From Burkholderiales bacterium (GTDB lineage Bacteria > Pseudomonadota > Gammaproteobacteria > Burkholderiales > Burkholderiaceae_C), in contig JAUVWL010000025.1 of the NCBI GenBank assembly GCA_030604135.1, forward strand, positions 1-57,566: 57,566 bases of DNA. Direction: 5' to 3'. The notes beneath the pieces were generated by a model. That model worked only from the letters and a program-made list of their open reading frames with translations. It did not search any database and was not told the origin of the DNA. This document shows positions 1-8,400 of this stretch, piece after piece; positions within the stretch are counted from its first letter, which is position 1; the number at the start of each line of letters is the position of its first letter. The position numbers were made by a program, and so were the translations under genes.

Positions 1-117
1 GGTGCTCACGCTCTCTCGCTGCTGGACGCGGCACATCCCGGGCCGTTCCAGGCCCAGAAACCCCGCTCACTCCAAGCCTCATCCTTCGCAGTCATACAAG
101 CGGGCGGCTTAAGTTCG

Positions 118-510
118 GTGGATTGGGTCAAGCGTGTGGCAGAGCTGGTCGAGGTGCGCAAAAAGGAATTGTCATCGGGCACATCACTTGGAAGGCTTCG
201 AGGTCGGGAATACGCGACGGAGGATCTGATCGTTCTCCAGAGCCTCGGTGGCGCCAGCGGCTATCTGTCGGTGCTGGTGCTTGCCCTGTATATCCACAGC
301 CCGGAGGTCTCCGAACTCTACCGGTCTCCGGAGTTGCTCTGGCTCATCGCGCCGCTGATGCTGCTGTGGATCACCCGCCTCTGGGTGGTGACGACCAGAG
401 GCTACATGGATGAGGACCCGATCTTCTTCGCGGCCAAAGATCCGGAAACCTGGGCAACAGCCGCCGCAGTGGCTGTCATTCTCGCCGGGGCCACCCTGCT
501 GACTTTGTGA
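118..510 (+). pseudogene. 3' remnant of a UbiA-family polyprenyl transferase gene
   Basis: The translated 130 residues match the C-terminal third of UbiA-superfamily integral membrane prenyltransferases of the decaprenyl-phosphate phosphoribosyltransferase type. The match covers a 'VKRVAELVEVRKKE' helix, a 'LQSLGGASGYLSVLVLALYI' membrane segment, a second membrane segment near residues 75-92, the 'TTRGYMDEDPIFFA' loop and a final hydrophobic helix. The family is usually about 280-300 residues, or about 480 with an N-terminal HAD-phosphatase domain, so the Asp-rich substrate motifs are absent. The frame stays open to base 1, but the residues encoded by 1-117 do not resemble UbiA and none of the three forward frames supplies the missing part. 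The GTG at 118 is only the first possible start codon. It is probably a truncated, non-functional gene whose 5' part was lost by rearrangement. It lies just upstream of a membrane glycosyltransferase, and such enzymes belong to polyprenyl-phosphate-sugar surface glycan pathways. Confidence 0.7.
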
Positions 511-552
511 GTCCATGCCTTGTCGTTGTTGAACCCATACCCAGAGCACCCC

Positions 553-1818
553 ATGCACACGCACCCGGCCGATGATGACCTTGTTGAACTGAAGTGGACA
601 ACGGCATTGAGCCTCATCATGGCGCTGGCCCTGATGCTGCGCCTGGTGTGGGCCTGGTGGGTACCTGTGGACCCCACCTCGGACGGGGCCGCGTATGACG
701 CATTTGCCCGCACGCTGGTCCAGCATGGCACCTTCGGTTGGACGGTGGACGAACCCACGGCGTTTTGGCCACCAGGAACCACCTACCTGCATGCGGCGCT
801 CTACGCGATCTTCGGCATTCGGTATGAGCCCATTGTGGCAATGAACATTGCCCTTTCCCTCGGCATCATCTGGTTGACCGCCAGACTGGCCGCGCGGTTC
901 TGGGGGCAGCTGACGGCCATGTTGAGCGCCCTGATTCTGGCTGTCTGGCCCACGCTGGTCATGTACCCCACCATTCTGGCCAGCGAGTTGCCATTCCTGC
1001 TCCTGACCTTGCTCGCGCTGGACATCTGGACCAACCCGAGGCTGACGGTCTTGCGAAAGGCGCTGATCGCGGGACTGGTGCTCGGCATGGCCGCATTGGT
1101 TCGACCACAAGCCCTGTTGCTGCCACTGGTTTTTGCAGCGGGCATGCTGCTGACCGCACGTCCCAGCTTTGTTGCGGCCCTGGCCCAGGCCCGCATCGTT
1201 GCACTGAGCGTCATCGTGATGGCGCTGGTGGTGGCACCCTGGACTTGGCGCAACCACCAACTCTATGGCGAACCCGTGCTCATCTCCACCAACGGTGGCA
1301 TCACCCTCTGGATGGGCAACACCCCCGGTACCGATGGACGCTACATGGTGGTGCCCGACGAATACGCTCTGCTTCCCGAGAACGAACGGGCCAGGGTCCT
1401 GGGCCAGCAGGCACGCGAATACATTCTGCAGGACCCGGTGGCATTCGCTGGCCGAGCCGTCAGGAAGCTGTTCATCCTGTACGGCAACGAATCGGTGGGC
1501 GTGGGTTGGAACTCGTCAGGCATCCAGCAAGTCTTTGGTGAAGCCTGGGAGCACCGACTGAAAAGGACCACCCAGCTCACATGGGCGATCATCTGCCTGC
1601 TGGCGGCTGCGGGCTTCTGGTGGTCCTTCCGTCAACACGGCCTGAGACGAACCGTGTTCTCTCCGTTCACGCTGAGCATTCTCTACTTCACGGCCATCCA
1701 CATGGTGGTCGTGTCACAAGAGCGTTACCACCTTGCTTTCGCGGGTCAGTGGGCCATTTTTGCGGCACTCGGCGTGGTGTATCTTGCTGGCAGGCAACCG
1801 CTCCGAAAGGGCTCCTGA
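553..1818 (+). CDS. ArnT/PMT-like membrane glycosyltransferase
   Basis: This is a polytopic membrane protein of 421 residues with about nine hydrophobic segments. After the first segment comes an acidic 'DPTSDGAAYDAFARTL' loop, typical of GT39/GT83-like enzymes that transfer a sugar from a polyprenyl-phosphate donor on the periplasmic face of the inner membrane. A 'TNGGITLWMGNTPG' stretch in the C-terminal half is also characteristic of this dolichyl-phosphate-mannose-type group. I chose the ATG at 553; an in-frame TTG at 520 would add 11 residues that do not look like part of the fold. It follows the UbiA remnant by about 40 bases and precedes a methyltransferase gene by 44 bases on the same strand. 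The acceptor is unknown. From context I infer surface glycan or lipid decoration. The superfamily assignment is fairly safe; the exact substrate is not. Confidence 0.75.
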   Translation: MHTHPADDDLVELKWTTALSLIMALALMLRLVWAWWVPVDPTSDGAAYDAFARTLVQHGTFGWTVDEPTAFWPPGTTYLHAALYAIFGIRYEPIVAMNIALSLGIIWLTARLAARFWGQLTAMLSALILAVWPTLVMYPTILASELPFLLLTLLALDIWTNPRLTVLRKALIAGLVLGMAALVRPQALLLPLVFAAGMLLTARPSFVAALAQARIVALSVIVMALVVAPWTWRNHQLYGEPVLISTNGGITLWMGNTPGTDGRYMVVPDEYALLPENERARVLGQQAREYILQDPVAFAGRAVRKLFILYGNESVGVGWNSSGIQQVFGEAWEHRLKRTTQLTWAIICLLAAAGFWWSFRQHGLRRTVFSPFTLSILYFTAIHMVVVSQERYHLAFAGQWAIFAALGVVYLAGRQPLRKGS

Positions 1819-1862
1819 AGTCAGAACCCATAGGCGCAACCCGCAGACCCCGTGACCACACC

Positions 1863-2549
1863 ATGACCCTCGAAGCACCATTGTCCCCGTCGGCCATCCA
1901 GAACCTGGCAGCGGGTCTGTATGCCAGTTCAGCCAGTGCCAAGGTCCGGCTGACGCAATCCTATCGAGCCCACATCTGCCCCTTGCATGAAGTGATCCAG
2001 GAAGTGCCACCGCATGCCAGGGTTCTGGATGTGGGCTGCGGTCACGGACTGCTGCTGAACCTGCTTGCCAGGCTGGGGCGGATCCAACAAGGCCACGGGT
2101 TCGACGTTGCCGCCCCAGCCATTGGGGTGGCCAATGACGTTGCCAAAGAACATGGGCTTTCAGCAACCATCGCTTTCGAGCACCGGACCATCGAGCAAGG
2201 CATTCCCGGTCTGGGTCACGAGGTGGTGACCGTGGTCGATGTGCTCCACCATGTCCCCGACGAACACAAGGCCCAGTTCTTTCGGTCCTTGTGCGACGTG
2301 GTCCCCCCTGGTGGTCGACTGATTGTCAAGGACATGGTGGTCAAGCCCCGATGGCGCGCAGCGGCCAACCAGATGCACGATCTCGTGATGGCCCGTCAGT
2401 GGGTTGCGCACGTGGGCCCGGACCAGGTGGAGGTCTGGGCTGCGGCAGAAGGCATGAGGGTTGTGCGCAAAGACCTGTTCAATACGTGGTGGTACGGGCA
2501 CTGGCTTCTGGTGATGGAGAAACCGCCAAGCCAGTGTGCTGCCCCGTAA
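1863..2549 (+). CDS. class I SAM-dependent methyltransferase
   Basis: The protein has 228 residues and a Rossmann methyltransferase core. Motif I is 'VLDVGCGHGLLLNLLARLG' near residues 57-75, an acidic residue follows in 'GHGFDVAAP', 'VTVVDVLHHVPDEHK' matches the post-I/motif II region, and 'VPPGGRLIVKDMV' matches motif III. It resembles the UbiE/MenG and small-molecule O- or C-methyltransferase group (Methyltransf_11/25). Position 1863 is the first ATG that gives a normal N-terminus; longer upstream readings overlap the preceding glycosyltransferase gene in another frame. It is probably co-transcribed with the upstream membrane glycosyltransferase and converges on the next glycosyltransferase with only 57 bases between the stop codons. 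The acceptor is unknown; a sugar, lipid or polyketide product of the locus is plausible. Confidence 0.8.
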   Translation: MTLEAPLSPSAIQNLAAGLYASSASAKVRLTQSYRAHICPLHEVIQEVPPHARVLDVGCGHGLLLNLLARLGRIQQGHGFDVAAPAIGVANDVAKEHGLSATIAFEHRTIEQGIPGLGHEVVTVVDVLHHVPDEHKAQFFRSLCDVVPPGGRLIVKDMVVKPRWRAAANQMHDLVMARQWVAHVGPDQVEVWAAAEGMRVVRKDLFNTWWYGHWLLVMEKPPSQCAAP

Positions 2550-2606
2550 ACCCCGGGCGCGGAATCCCCGGCTTCGTCTCAGGCTACCTCTTGCGGGGTG
2601 GCGCGA

Positions 2607-3950
2607 CTAGCGGGTCGTGCTGTGCGAGACCATGGGCTGGGCGTCCACTTCGGCGAGCTGCTGCGACAGGCCGGCACAAGGCTTTCCCGTCAGGGCTTCG
2701 TAGATTTCCACCATCCTTCGCGCCTTGGCAGGCCAGACGAAGCTCTGCTGCACGCAGGCACGAGCCGTGACAGAGCGTTCATGCACTTCGCTGCGATTGC
2801 TGGCAAGCTGCGCCAGCATGCGCTCGAACGCCTGAACAATCTCGCTGCGGGTACCGATGGGAATCTTGAACCCTGTTTCCGAGGTCACCAGCTCACCCGG
2901 TCCAGCGTAATCAACCACCACCGGCACGACGCCCAGGGCCATGGCCTCAAGCACCACACCACCGCCGAACTCCCGGATGCTCGGGAACGCCAGGATTTCA
3001 CACTGACACAGAATGTCCTGCACACGCTCGTTGGGCACCCATCCGTGCAGTTTCACCACCTGTTCCAGGCGATGGGACTGAACGAAGGCTTGCAGTTCAG
3101 GCATCATGGGTCCATCGCCAACGATATCGAGGGTCAAGGCGCCGGCGCGCAACAGCTCCAGAGATGATTCAAGCAGCATGTCCGGTCCCTTGTAGGGGAC
3201 CAGGCGGCCCACAAAAGCCGCGCGAAGCGGGCCATCATCACGCCGCTGCACCTCCCGCCAGAAACGCCCTGGATCAATGCCGTTCTCGGGCATGTATTCG
3301 TACTTGTCCTTGAACGCAGCGGGCAAGTCACCCAATGTGAAGTGGGAGCCCACGAGCACCTTGCTCGCACAGCGATAGGTTTGCCTGATGCCCGGCAACA
3401 TGCGGTAGGCCGAGCGCACATAGGACAACCATTCCTTCTCGCGGCGCCGCTCGCGATCGAAACCTTTCGGCCATGGCACACCCCCGTTCAAAGGACCCAG
3501 AACAAAGGGCACCCCCACTTTGGCACATCGCTTGGCCAATGAACTGGGCGAGGTGGGCGTCAAAGGGGTGATCCGGTGCACGACACCGAACTCGCCGGCG
3601 CTGATGCGGGCGCCAAACTGCTTCCACACCAGCCACTCGAAGTAGGGGTAGGAGAGACTGGAGAGCGCGGTTTGGGTGGTCCAGCCGAGGCCATTGCCCC
3701 CGCGCAACCAGCCGGCCAGCTTCCAGAACGGCCGTTCGATGGCCTCGGAATCGATGGAGGTGAAGTCAATGCCTTCTCGCAATCCAGCCCTGACAAACGC
3801 ATCTCGATTTCGGATCTGCGTGACGATGTGGGCGTTGACTTCACTTGCGATAGCCGTGGAAAGTGACCAACCGATCAACGGTACGCTGGACCATTCGGGG
3901 TTGGCAGACTCGGCAATCAGGAGTGCACGAAACGGTTTCATGGTCGGCAT
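2607..3950 (-). CDS. GT4-family glycosyltransferase
   Basis: This is a cytoplasmic GT-B retaining glycosyltransferase of 447 residues. An N-terminal acceptor domain includes 'FVLGPLNGGVPWPKGF', a motif common in exopolysaccharide GT4 enzymes. The C-terminal nucleotide-sugar domain has 'AAFVGRLVPYKGPDMLLES' (residues about 245-263), 'LDIVGDGPMMPEL' and 'REFGGGVVLEAMALGVVPV', which carries the donor-binding E-x7-E pattern. Start: the ATG at 3950 (MPTMKPF) or the internal ATG at 3941; frame-open sequence further upstream is low-complexity and unlike the family. It is read away from the ExeA-like ATPase gene, across a 530-base gap. It probably adds a hexose to a lipid-linked glycan of the locus. 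The sugar specificity cannot be told from sequence. Confidence 0.85.
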   Translation of the reverse strand: MPTMKPFRALLIAESANPEWSSVPLIGWSLSTAIASEVNAHIVTQIRNRDAFVRAGLREGIDFTSIDSEAIERPFWKLAGWLRGGNGLGWTTQTALSSLSYPYFEWLVWKQFGARISAGEFGVVHRITPLTPTSPSSLAKRCAKVGVPFVLGPLNGGVPWPKGFDRERRREKEWLSYVRSAYRMLPGIRQTYRCASKVLVGSHFTLGDLPAAFKDKYEYMPENGIDPGRFWREVQRRDDGPLRAAFVGRLVPYKGPDMLLESSLELLRAGALTLDIVGDGPMMPELQAFVQSHRLEQVVKLHGWVPNERVQDILCQCEILAFPSIREFGGGVVLEAMALGVVPVVVDYAGPGELVTSETGFKIPIGTRSEIVQAFERMLAQLASNRSEVHERSVTARACVQQSFVWPAKARRMVEIYEALTGKPCAGLSQQLAEVDAQPMVSHSTTR

Positions 3951-4480
3951 AAGCTGGCAGTGAATCAGGCAAGGCGCCGGTGGGAGCAGAAGCCATCGTC
4001 GCATTCGACCGGGCAGCATCGAGCAAAGCGACGACCACCATGGCCCGCGCCCGGCCTTGCTCAGGCCGAGGCCCAGGCGACTGGAATTGAAACTGTCCCC
4101 AACCAACCCGCCCTTTCCGACCACCCTGACTGGGATGATAGGACACGAGAGGTGTGTTCGAGGCGTGGACTGCTGCACTTGCAAGGCCTCGAGTGACGCA
4201 CTGTCCGCATATGGCCCCTTGACTGGGACACAGCGGTGACCACCGACAGGTGCCGCGCAGCGCTACGGGAGTGATCTCCGGCTTGCTCAATGCACCGGCA
4301 ATCGCACGAACCCAGCCCCTCGTCGGGCAATATGACACATGGAGACAGCATCTTCCGTCAGCCTGGGGCCATGGTATTCGATAATCATCAGGCTGGATTG
4401 GCGCGGCAGGCTGACTGTGTGGCAGAACCGTCGAATCCCGAGAAGACATGTGTCCCGCGGACCCTACCGGCAAATAGATC
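3951..4480. other. 530-base divergent intergenic region
   Basis: This stretch separates the minus-strand GT4 gene from the plus-strand ATPase gene and so must hold the 5' control regions of both. I see no credible gene: open frames here lack start signals and family resemblance. The only small structure noted is CGGTG-AC-CACCG at 4234-4245. A TTGACT at 4219 and a GATAAT at 4380 look like isolated -35 and -10 hexamers, but neither has a partner at proper spacing. No clear GG-N10-GC sigma-54 element was found near the ATPase start. Confidence 0.4.
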
Positions 4481-5380
4481 ATGTACGAAGCTTTCTACGG
4501 GCTGAGAGAAAAGCCTTTCTCCATCCAGCCGGACCCGGACTTTCTCTACATGGGCAAGCGGCACTCGCTCGCCTACACCATGCTGGAGTACGCGCTGCAG
4601 AATCGCGCCGGCTTCACCGTGATCTGCGGGGACATCGGCTGTGGCAAGACCACCCTGATCCGACGCCTGCTCAACGAGCTCGGTGACGGTGTCTCGGTCG
4701 GTCTGGTGACGAACACGCACACCGACCTGGCCGACCTGACCGAATGGATCATGCTGTCCTTCGGACTGCCCTACGACCGTCTGACGCCGGTGGCCCGATA
4801 CGACGCATTCCAGCGCTTTCTGATCAACGAGTACGGACAGGGACGTCGGGTGGTCCTGATTGTTGACGAGGCCCAGAACCTGAGCGCCTCGGCCATGGAG
4901 TCGCTGCGCATGCTCTCCAACATCAACGCCGACAAGGATCAACTGCTGCAAGTGATTCTGGTGGGACAGCCGCAGCTTCGGGACCTCCTCAAGCGCCCGG
5001 AGCTGCTGCAGTTTGCACAGCGCGTTGCCGCCGACTTCTTCATTCCGCCGCTCAACACGGTGGAGGTCGGTGACTACATCGATCATCGCCTGAAAGTGGC
5101 AGGACGGGAACGCCAGCTGTTCACGCCTTTGGCCACGTCCAAGATTGCCCGCGCGGCCAGAGGTGTTCCGCGCAGCATCAACATCCTGTGCGACATGGCA
5201 CTGGTGTACGGCTTTGCCGCCGAAGCCCGCCTGATCGACGTTCATATCATTGACGACGTGATCCGGGACCGCAGCCAGTATGGGGTGCTGGGCGACATCA
5301 ATTTTCATAACAGCCAAAGTGGTGACAGCCAGTTTGGCGACAGCCAGTTCAAGGACAGCCTACCTCCCCAGAAAGCGTGA
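4481..5380 (+). CDS. ExeA/GspA-like AAA ATPase, PEP-CTERM (exosortase) locus type
   Basis: The 299-residue protein begins 'MYEAFYGLREKPFSIQPDP', the hallmark start of ExeA/GspA-type ATPases. Walker A is 'GDIGCGKTT' at residues 50-58, Walker B is 'VVLIVDEAQNL', and a sensor-like 'VGQPQLRDLL' and a C-terminal 'RGVPRSINILCDMALVYG' lid region follow. This corresponds to the 'putative secretion ATPase, PEP-CTERM locus' subfamily found in exosortase A/exopolysaccharide clusters, which lacks the C-terminal peptidoglycan-binding domain of true ExeA; here too that domain is absent. The last 25 residues carry an odd Ser/Gln/Asp repeat (SQSGDSQFGDSQFKDS) encoded by near-identical DNA units. It lies 78 bases upstream of the polyketide synthase gene. 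I infer a motor or regulatory role in assembly or export of the surface product. Confidence 0.85.
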   Translation: MYEAFYGLREKPFSIQPDPDFLYMGKRHSLAYTMLEYALQNRAGFTVICGDIGCGKTTLIRRLLNELGDGVSVGLVTNTHTDLADLTEWIMLSFGLPYDRLTPVARYDAFQRFLINEYGQGRRVVLIVDEAQNLSASAMESLRMLSNINADKDQLLQVILVGQPQLRDLLKRPELLQFAQRVAADFFIPPLNTVEVGDYIDHRLKVAGRERQLFTPLATSKIARAARGVPRSINILCDMALVYGFAAEARLIDVHIIDDVIRDRSQYGVLGDINFHNSQSGDSQFGDSQFKDSLPPQKA

Positions 5381-5458
5381 TCAAGCACGCACCACGCCGA
5401 CTTACGGCTGAGTAATAATGGATTACCCGAGTCGAGGGAGGATATCGCCGGGAAACCC

Positions 5459-8400
5459 ATGTCAGAGGCCCGAGTGACCACGCCCAGTTCATCCAGCAAC
5501 GACATCGCCATCGTCGGCATGGCGGCCCACCTTCCGGGCGCCGCCGACCCGCAAGCCTATTGGGCCAATCTGCGCGCTGGCATCGAGTCGATCCGTCGCC
5601 TGAGCGAAGCCGAGCTGCTGGCCAACGGCGAAAACCCCGACCGCATGCGGCACCGCAACTACGTGCCGGCGGCGGCGGTGCTCGATGGCTTCGAGCAGTT
5701 CGATGCCGACTTCTTCGGCTTCAGCCCGAAAGAGGCGGCCATCATGGACCCGCAACACCGCCAGTTTCTGGAGGTGGCCTGGGAGGCGCTGGAGAACGCC
5801 GGTCACCCTCCTGAGCGTTTTCCGGGTCCGATCGCCGTCTATGCCGGCTGCGGCATGGGCAGCTATTTCTACTTCAACATCTGCTCCAACCCGGATCTCG
5901 TGGCCAGCACCGGCATGTTCCTGCTGCGCCACACGGGCAACGACAAAGACTTCCTGTCGACCCGGGTCAGCCACGTCTTCGACCTCAAGGGGCCGAGCGT
6001 CAACATCCAGACCGCCTGTTCGACCTCGCTGGTGGCGGTGCACCATGCCTGCCAGTCGCTGCTGCTGGGCGAATGCGACATGGCCCTGGCCGGTGGTGTG
6101 ACCATCGAGCTGCCGCACGCGCGCGGCTACATCTTCCAGGATGGCGAGATCCTCTCGCCCGACGGCCATTGCCATGCCTTCGACCACCGCGCCCAGGGCA
6201 CGGTCTTCGGCTCCGGCGCTGGCGTTGTGGTCTTGCGCCGCCTGGAGGACGCGGTCAAGGACGGTGACCACATCTGGGCCGTCATCAAGGGCACGGCGGT
6301 CAACAACGACGGTGCGGCCAAGGCCGGCTACCTGGCGCCCAGCGTGGACGGCCAAGCCAAGGCCATCGCCGAGGCGCACGCGGTGGCCGGGGTGCCGGCC
6401 GACACCATCGACTACGTCGAGTGCCACGGCACCGGCACCTACCTGGGCGACCCGATCGAGGTGGCGGCACTGACGCAGGCCTTTGCCGCGTCGACGCAGG
6501 ACACCGGTTTCTGCCGCATCGGCTCAGTCAAGACCAACATCGGGCACCTGGACACCGCCGCTGGCGTGGCCAGCCTGATCAAGGTTTCGCTGGCGCTCAA
6601 GCACCGCGAGCTGCCGCCCAGCCTGGGCTACGAGGCGCCCAACCCCGCCATCGACTTCGAGTCCAGCCCATTCCTGGTGAACGACACACTGCGCGAATGG
6701 GTCTCGCACAAGGGGCCGCGGCGCGCCGGCGTGAACTCGCTGGGCGTGGGGGGCACCAACGCCCACGCGGTGGTCGAGGAAGCCCCGGAACGCGCGCCCT
6801 CCGACCCGTCGGACTGGCCGTTCCAGCTGCTGGTGGTCTCGGGCCGTTCCAAGGCCGCGCTGGAAGCCAACGCCAGGGCTCTGGCCGCCCACCTGCGCGC
6901 CCACCCCGAGCAAAACCTGGCCGACGTGGCCTGGACACTGAAAGAGGGCCGGCGCGCCTTCGAACACCGCCGCGTGCTGGTCGCCGCCAGCCACAGCGAG
7001 GCGGCCGACCTGCTCGAAGGCAGCGACACCCGGCGCGTCTTCAACCACCAGCATCTGGTCGAGGACCCCGAGGTGGTGTTCATGTTCCCGGGTGGTGGTG
7101 CGCAGTACGCCGGCATGGCGCGCGAGCTCTACGCCACCGAGCCGGTGTTCCAGGACTGGATGGACCGTGGCCTGGACGTCCTGCAAAAACGCATCGACTA
7201 CGACATCCGCGCGCTCTGGCTGCCCGAACCGCAGGACCATGCGCAGGCGGTCGAGCGGCTCAAGCGCCCCTCGGTGCAGCTGCCGCTGATCATGATCGTG
7301 GAGTACGCACTGGCGCAGCTCTGGATGTCCTGGGGGGTCAGGCCCACGGCCCTGGTCGGCCACAGCATGGGCGAGAACACCGCCGCCTGCCTGGCCGGTG
7401 TCATGTCTTTCGAAGACTGCATCGGCCTGGTGCACCTGCGTGGCCAGCTGTTCGACACCGTGCCCCCGGGTGGCATGCTCAGCGTGCCCCAGTCGGCCAG
7501 TGCGCTGCAGGCCGAACTCGGCGACGGCCTGGACATGGCCAGCGTCAACGCGCCCGAGCTGTGCGTGGTCTCGGGGCCGCAGCACCTGCTGGACGCGCTG
7601 GAGGCGCGTCTGCGCTCGCGCGACATCGAACCCCAGCGCATCCCGATCGACATCGCGGCCCACTCGCGCATGCTCGAACCCATTCTGGGCCGCTTCGAAG
7701 CCTACCTGCGCAGCATCCGGCTGAACCCGCCGAAGCTGCCCATCATCTCCAACCGCGACGGCGCCACCCTGAGCGCGCAACAGGCCACCGACCCGATGTA
7801 CTGGGTGGGGCACCTGCGCAACACGGTCCACTTTGCCGACTGCATGGCCACGCTGATGGCAGCCAACCCGCAGCGTGTCTACCTGGAGGTCGGTCCCGGC
7901 AAGGCGCTGGGCTCGCTGGCCCAGGCCAATGGTGTGCCGGCCTCGCAGGTCATCAATTCACTGCGCCACCCCGAACATGCGGTGGCCGACGACGTCTGGT
8001 TCATGGCCACCCTGGGGCGCCTGTGGGCCAATGGTGTGCCGGTCGACTGGGAGCCGATCTGGGGCGAGGCGCGCCGCCTGCGTGTGCCGCTGCCGACCTA
8101 CGCCTTCCAGCGCAAGCCCTATTTCATCCAGCCCGGCGTGGCCTCTGCGCCCGTGCAGGAGACCAGGCCGGCGCGTGTGGACGACCTTGGCCGCTGGGGC
8201 TACCAGCCGCGCTGGCGCCCCCGCACGGCCGACTGCGAGATCGACGTGGCCACCGAACTGGGGCAGACCGAACCCCGCCACTGGCTGGTGTTTGCCGACG
8301 AGGTCGGGCTGACCGATGCGGTCACCGCGCGCCTGCGTGAAGCCGGGCACCGGGTGACGGTGGTGCGGGCCGGCGACCTGTTCGCCCGGGTGGCCGAACA

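Noticed and set aside
520..552. TTG start for the membrane glycosyltransferase
   Set aside because: The extra 11 residues have no membrane or family character; the ATG at 553 is preferred.
2550..2606. CCGGG...CCCGG hairpin as a terminator between the convergent methyltransferase and GT4 genes
   Set aside because: Stem is short and imperfect, loop long and no T-run follows on either strand.
4400..4440. TTGGCGCGGCAGGCTGA and TGGCAGAACC as sigma-54 sites for the ATPase gene
   Set aside because: GG and GC are not 10 bases apart in either; only superficial similarity, although exosortase loci can be sigma-54 controlled.
6421..8340. Second long plus-strand frame overlapping the PKS AT region
   Set aside because: Arg/Pro/Gly-rich composition without family resemblance; KS and AT motifs continue unbroken in the main frame, so there is no frameshift.
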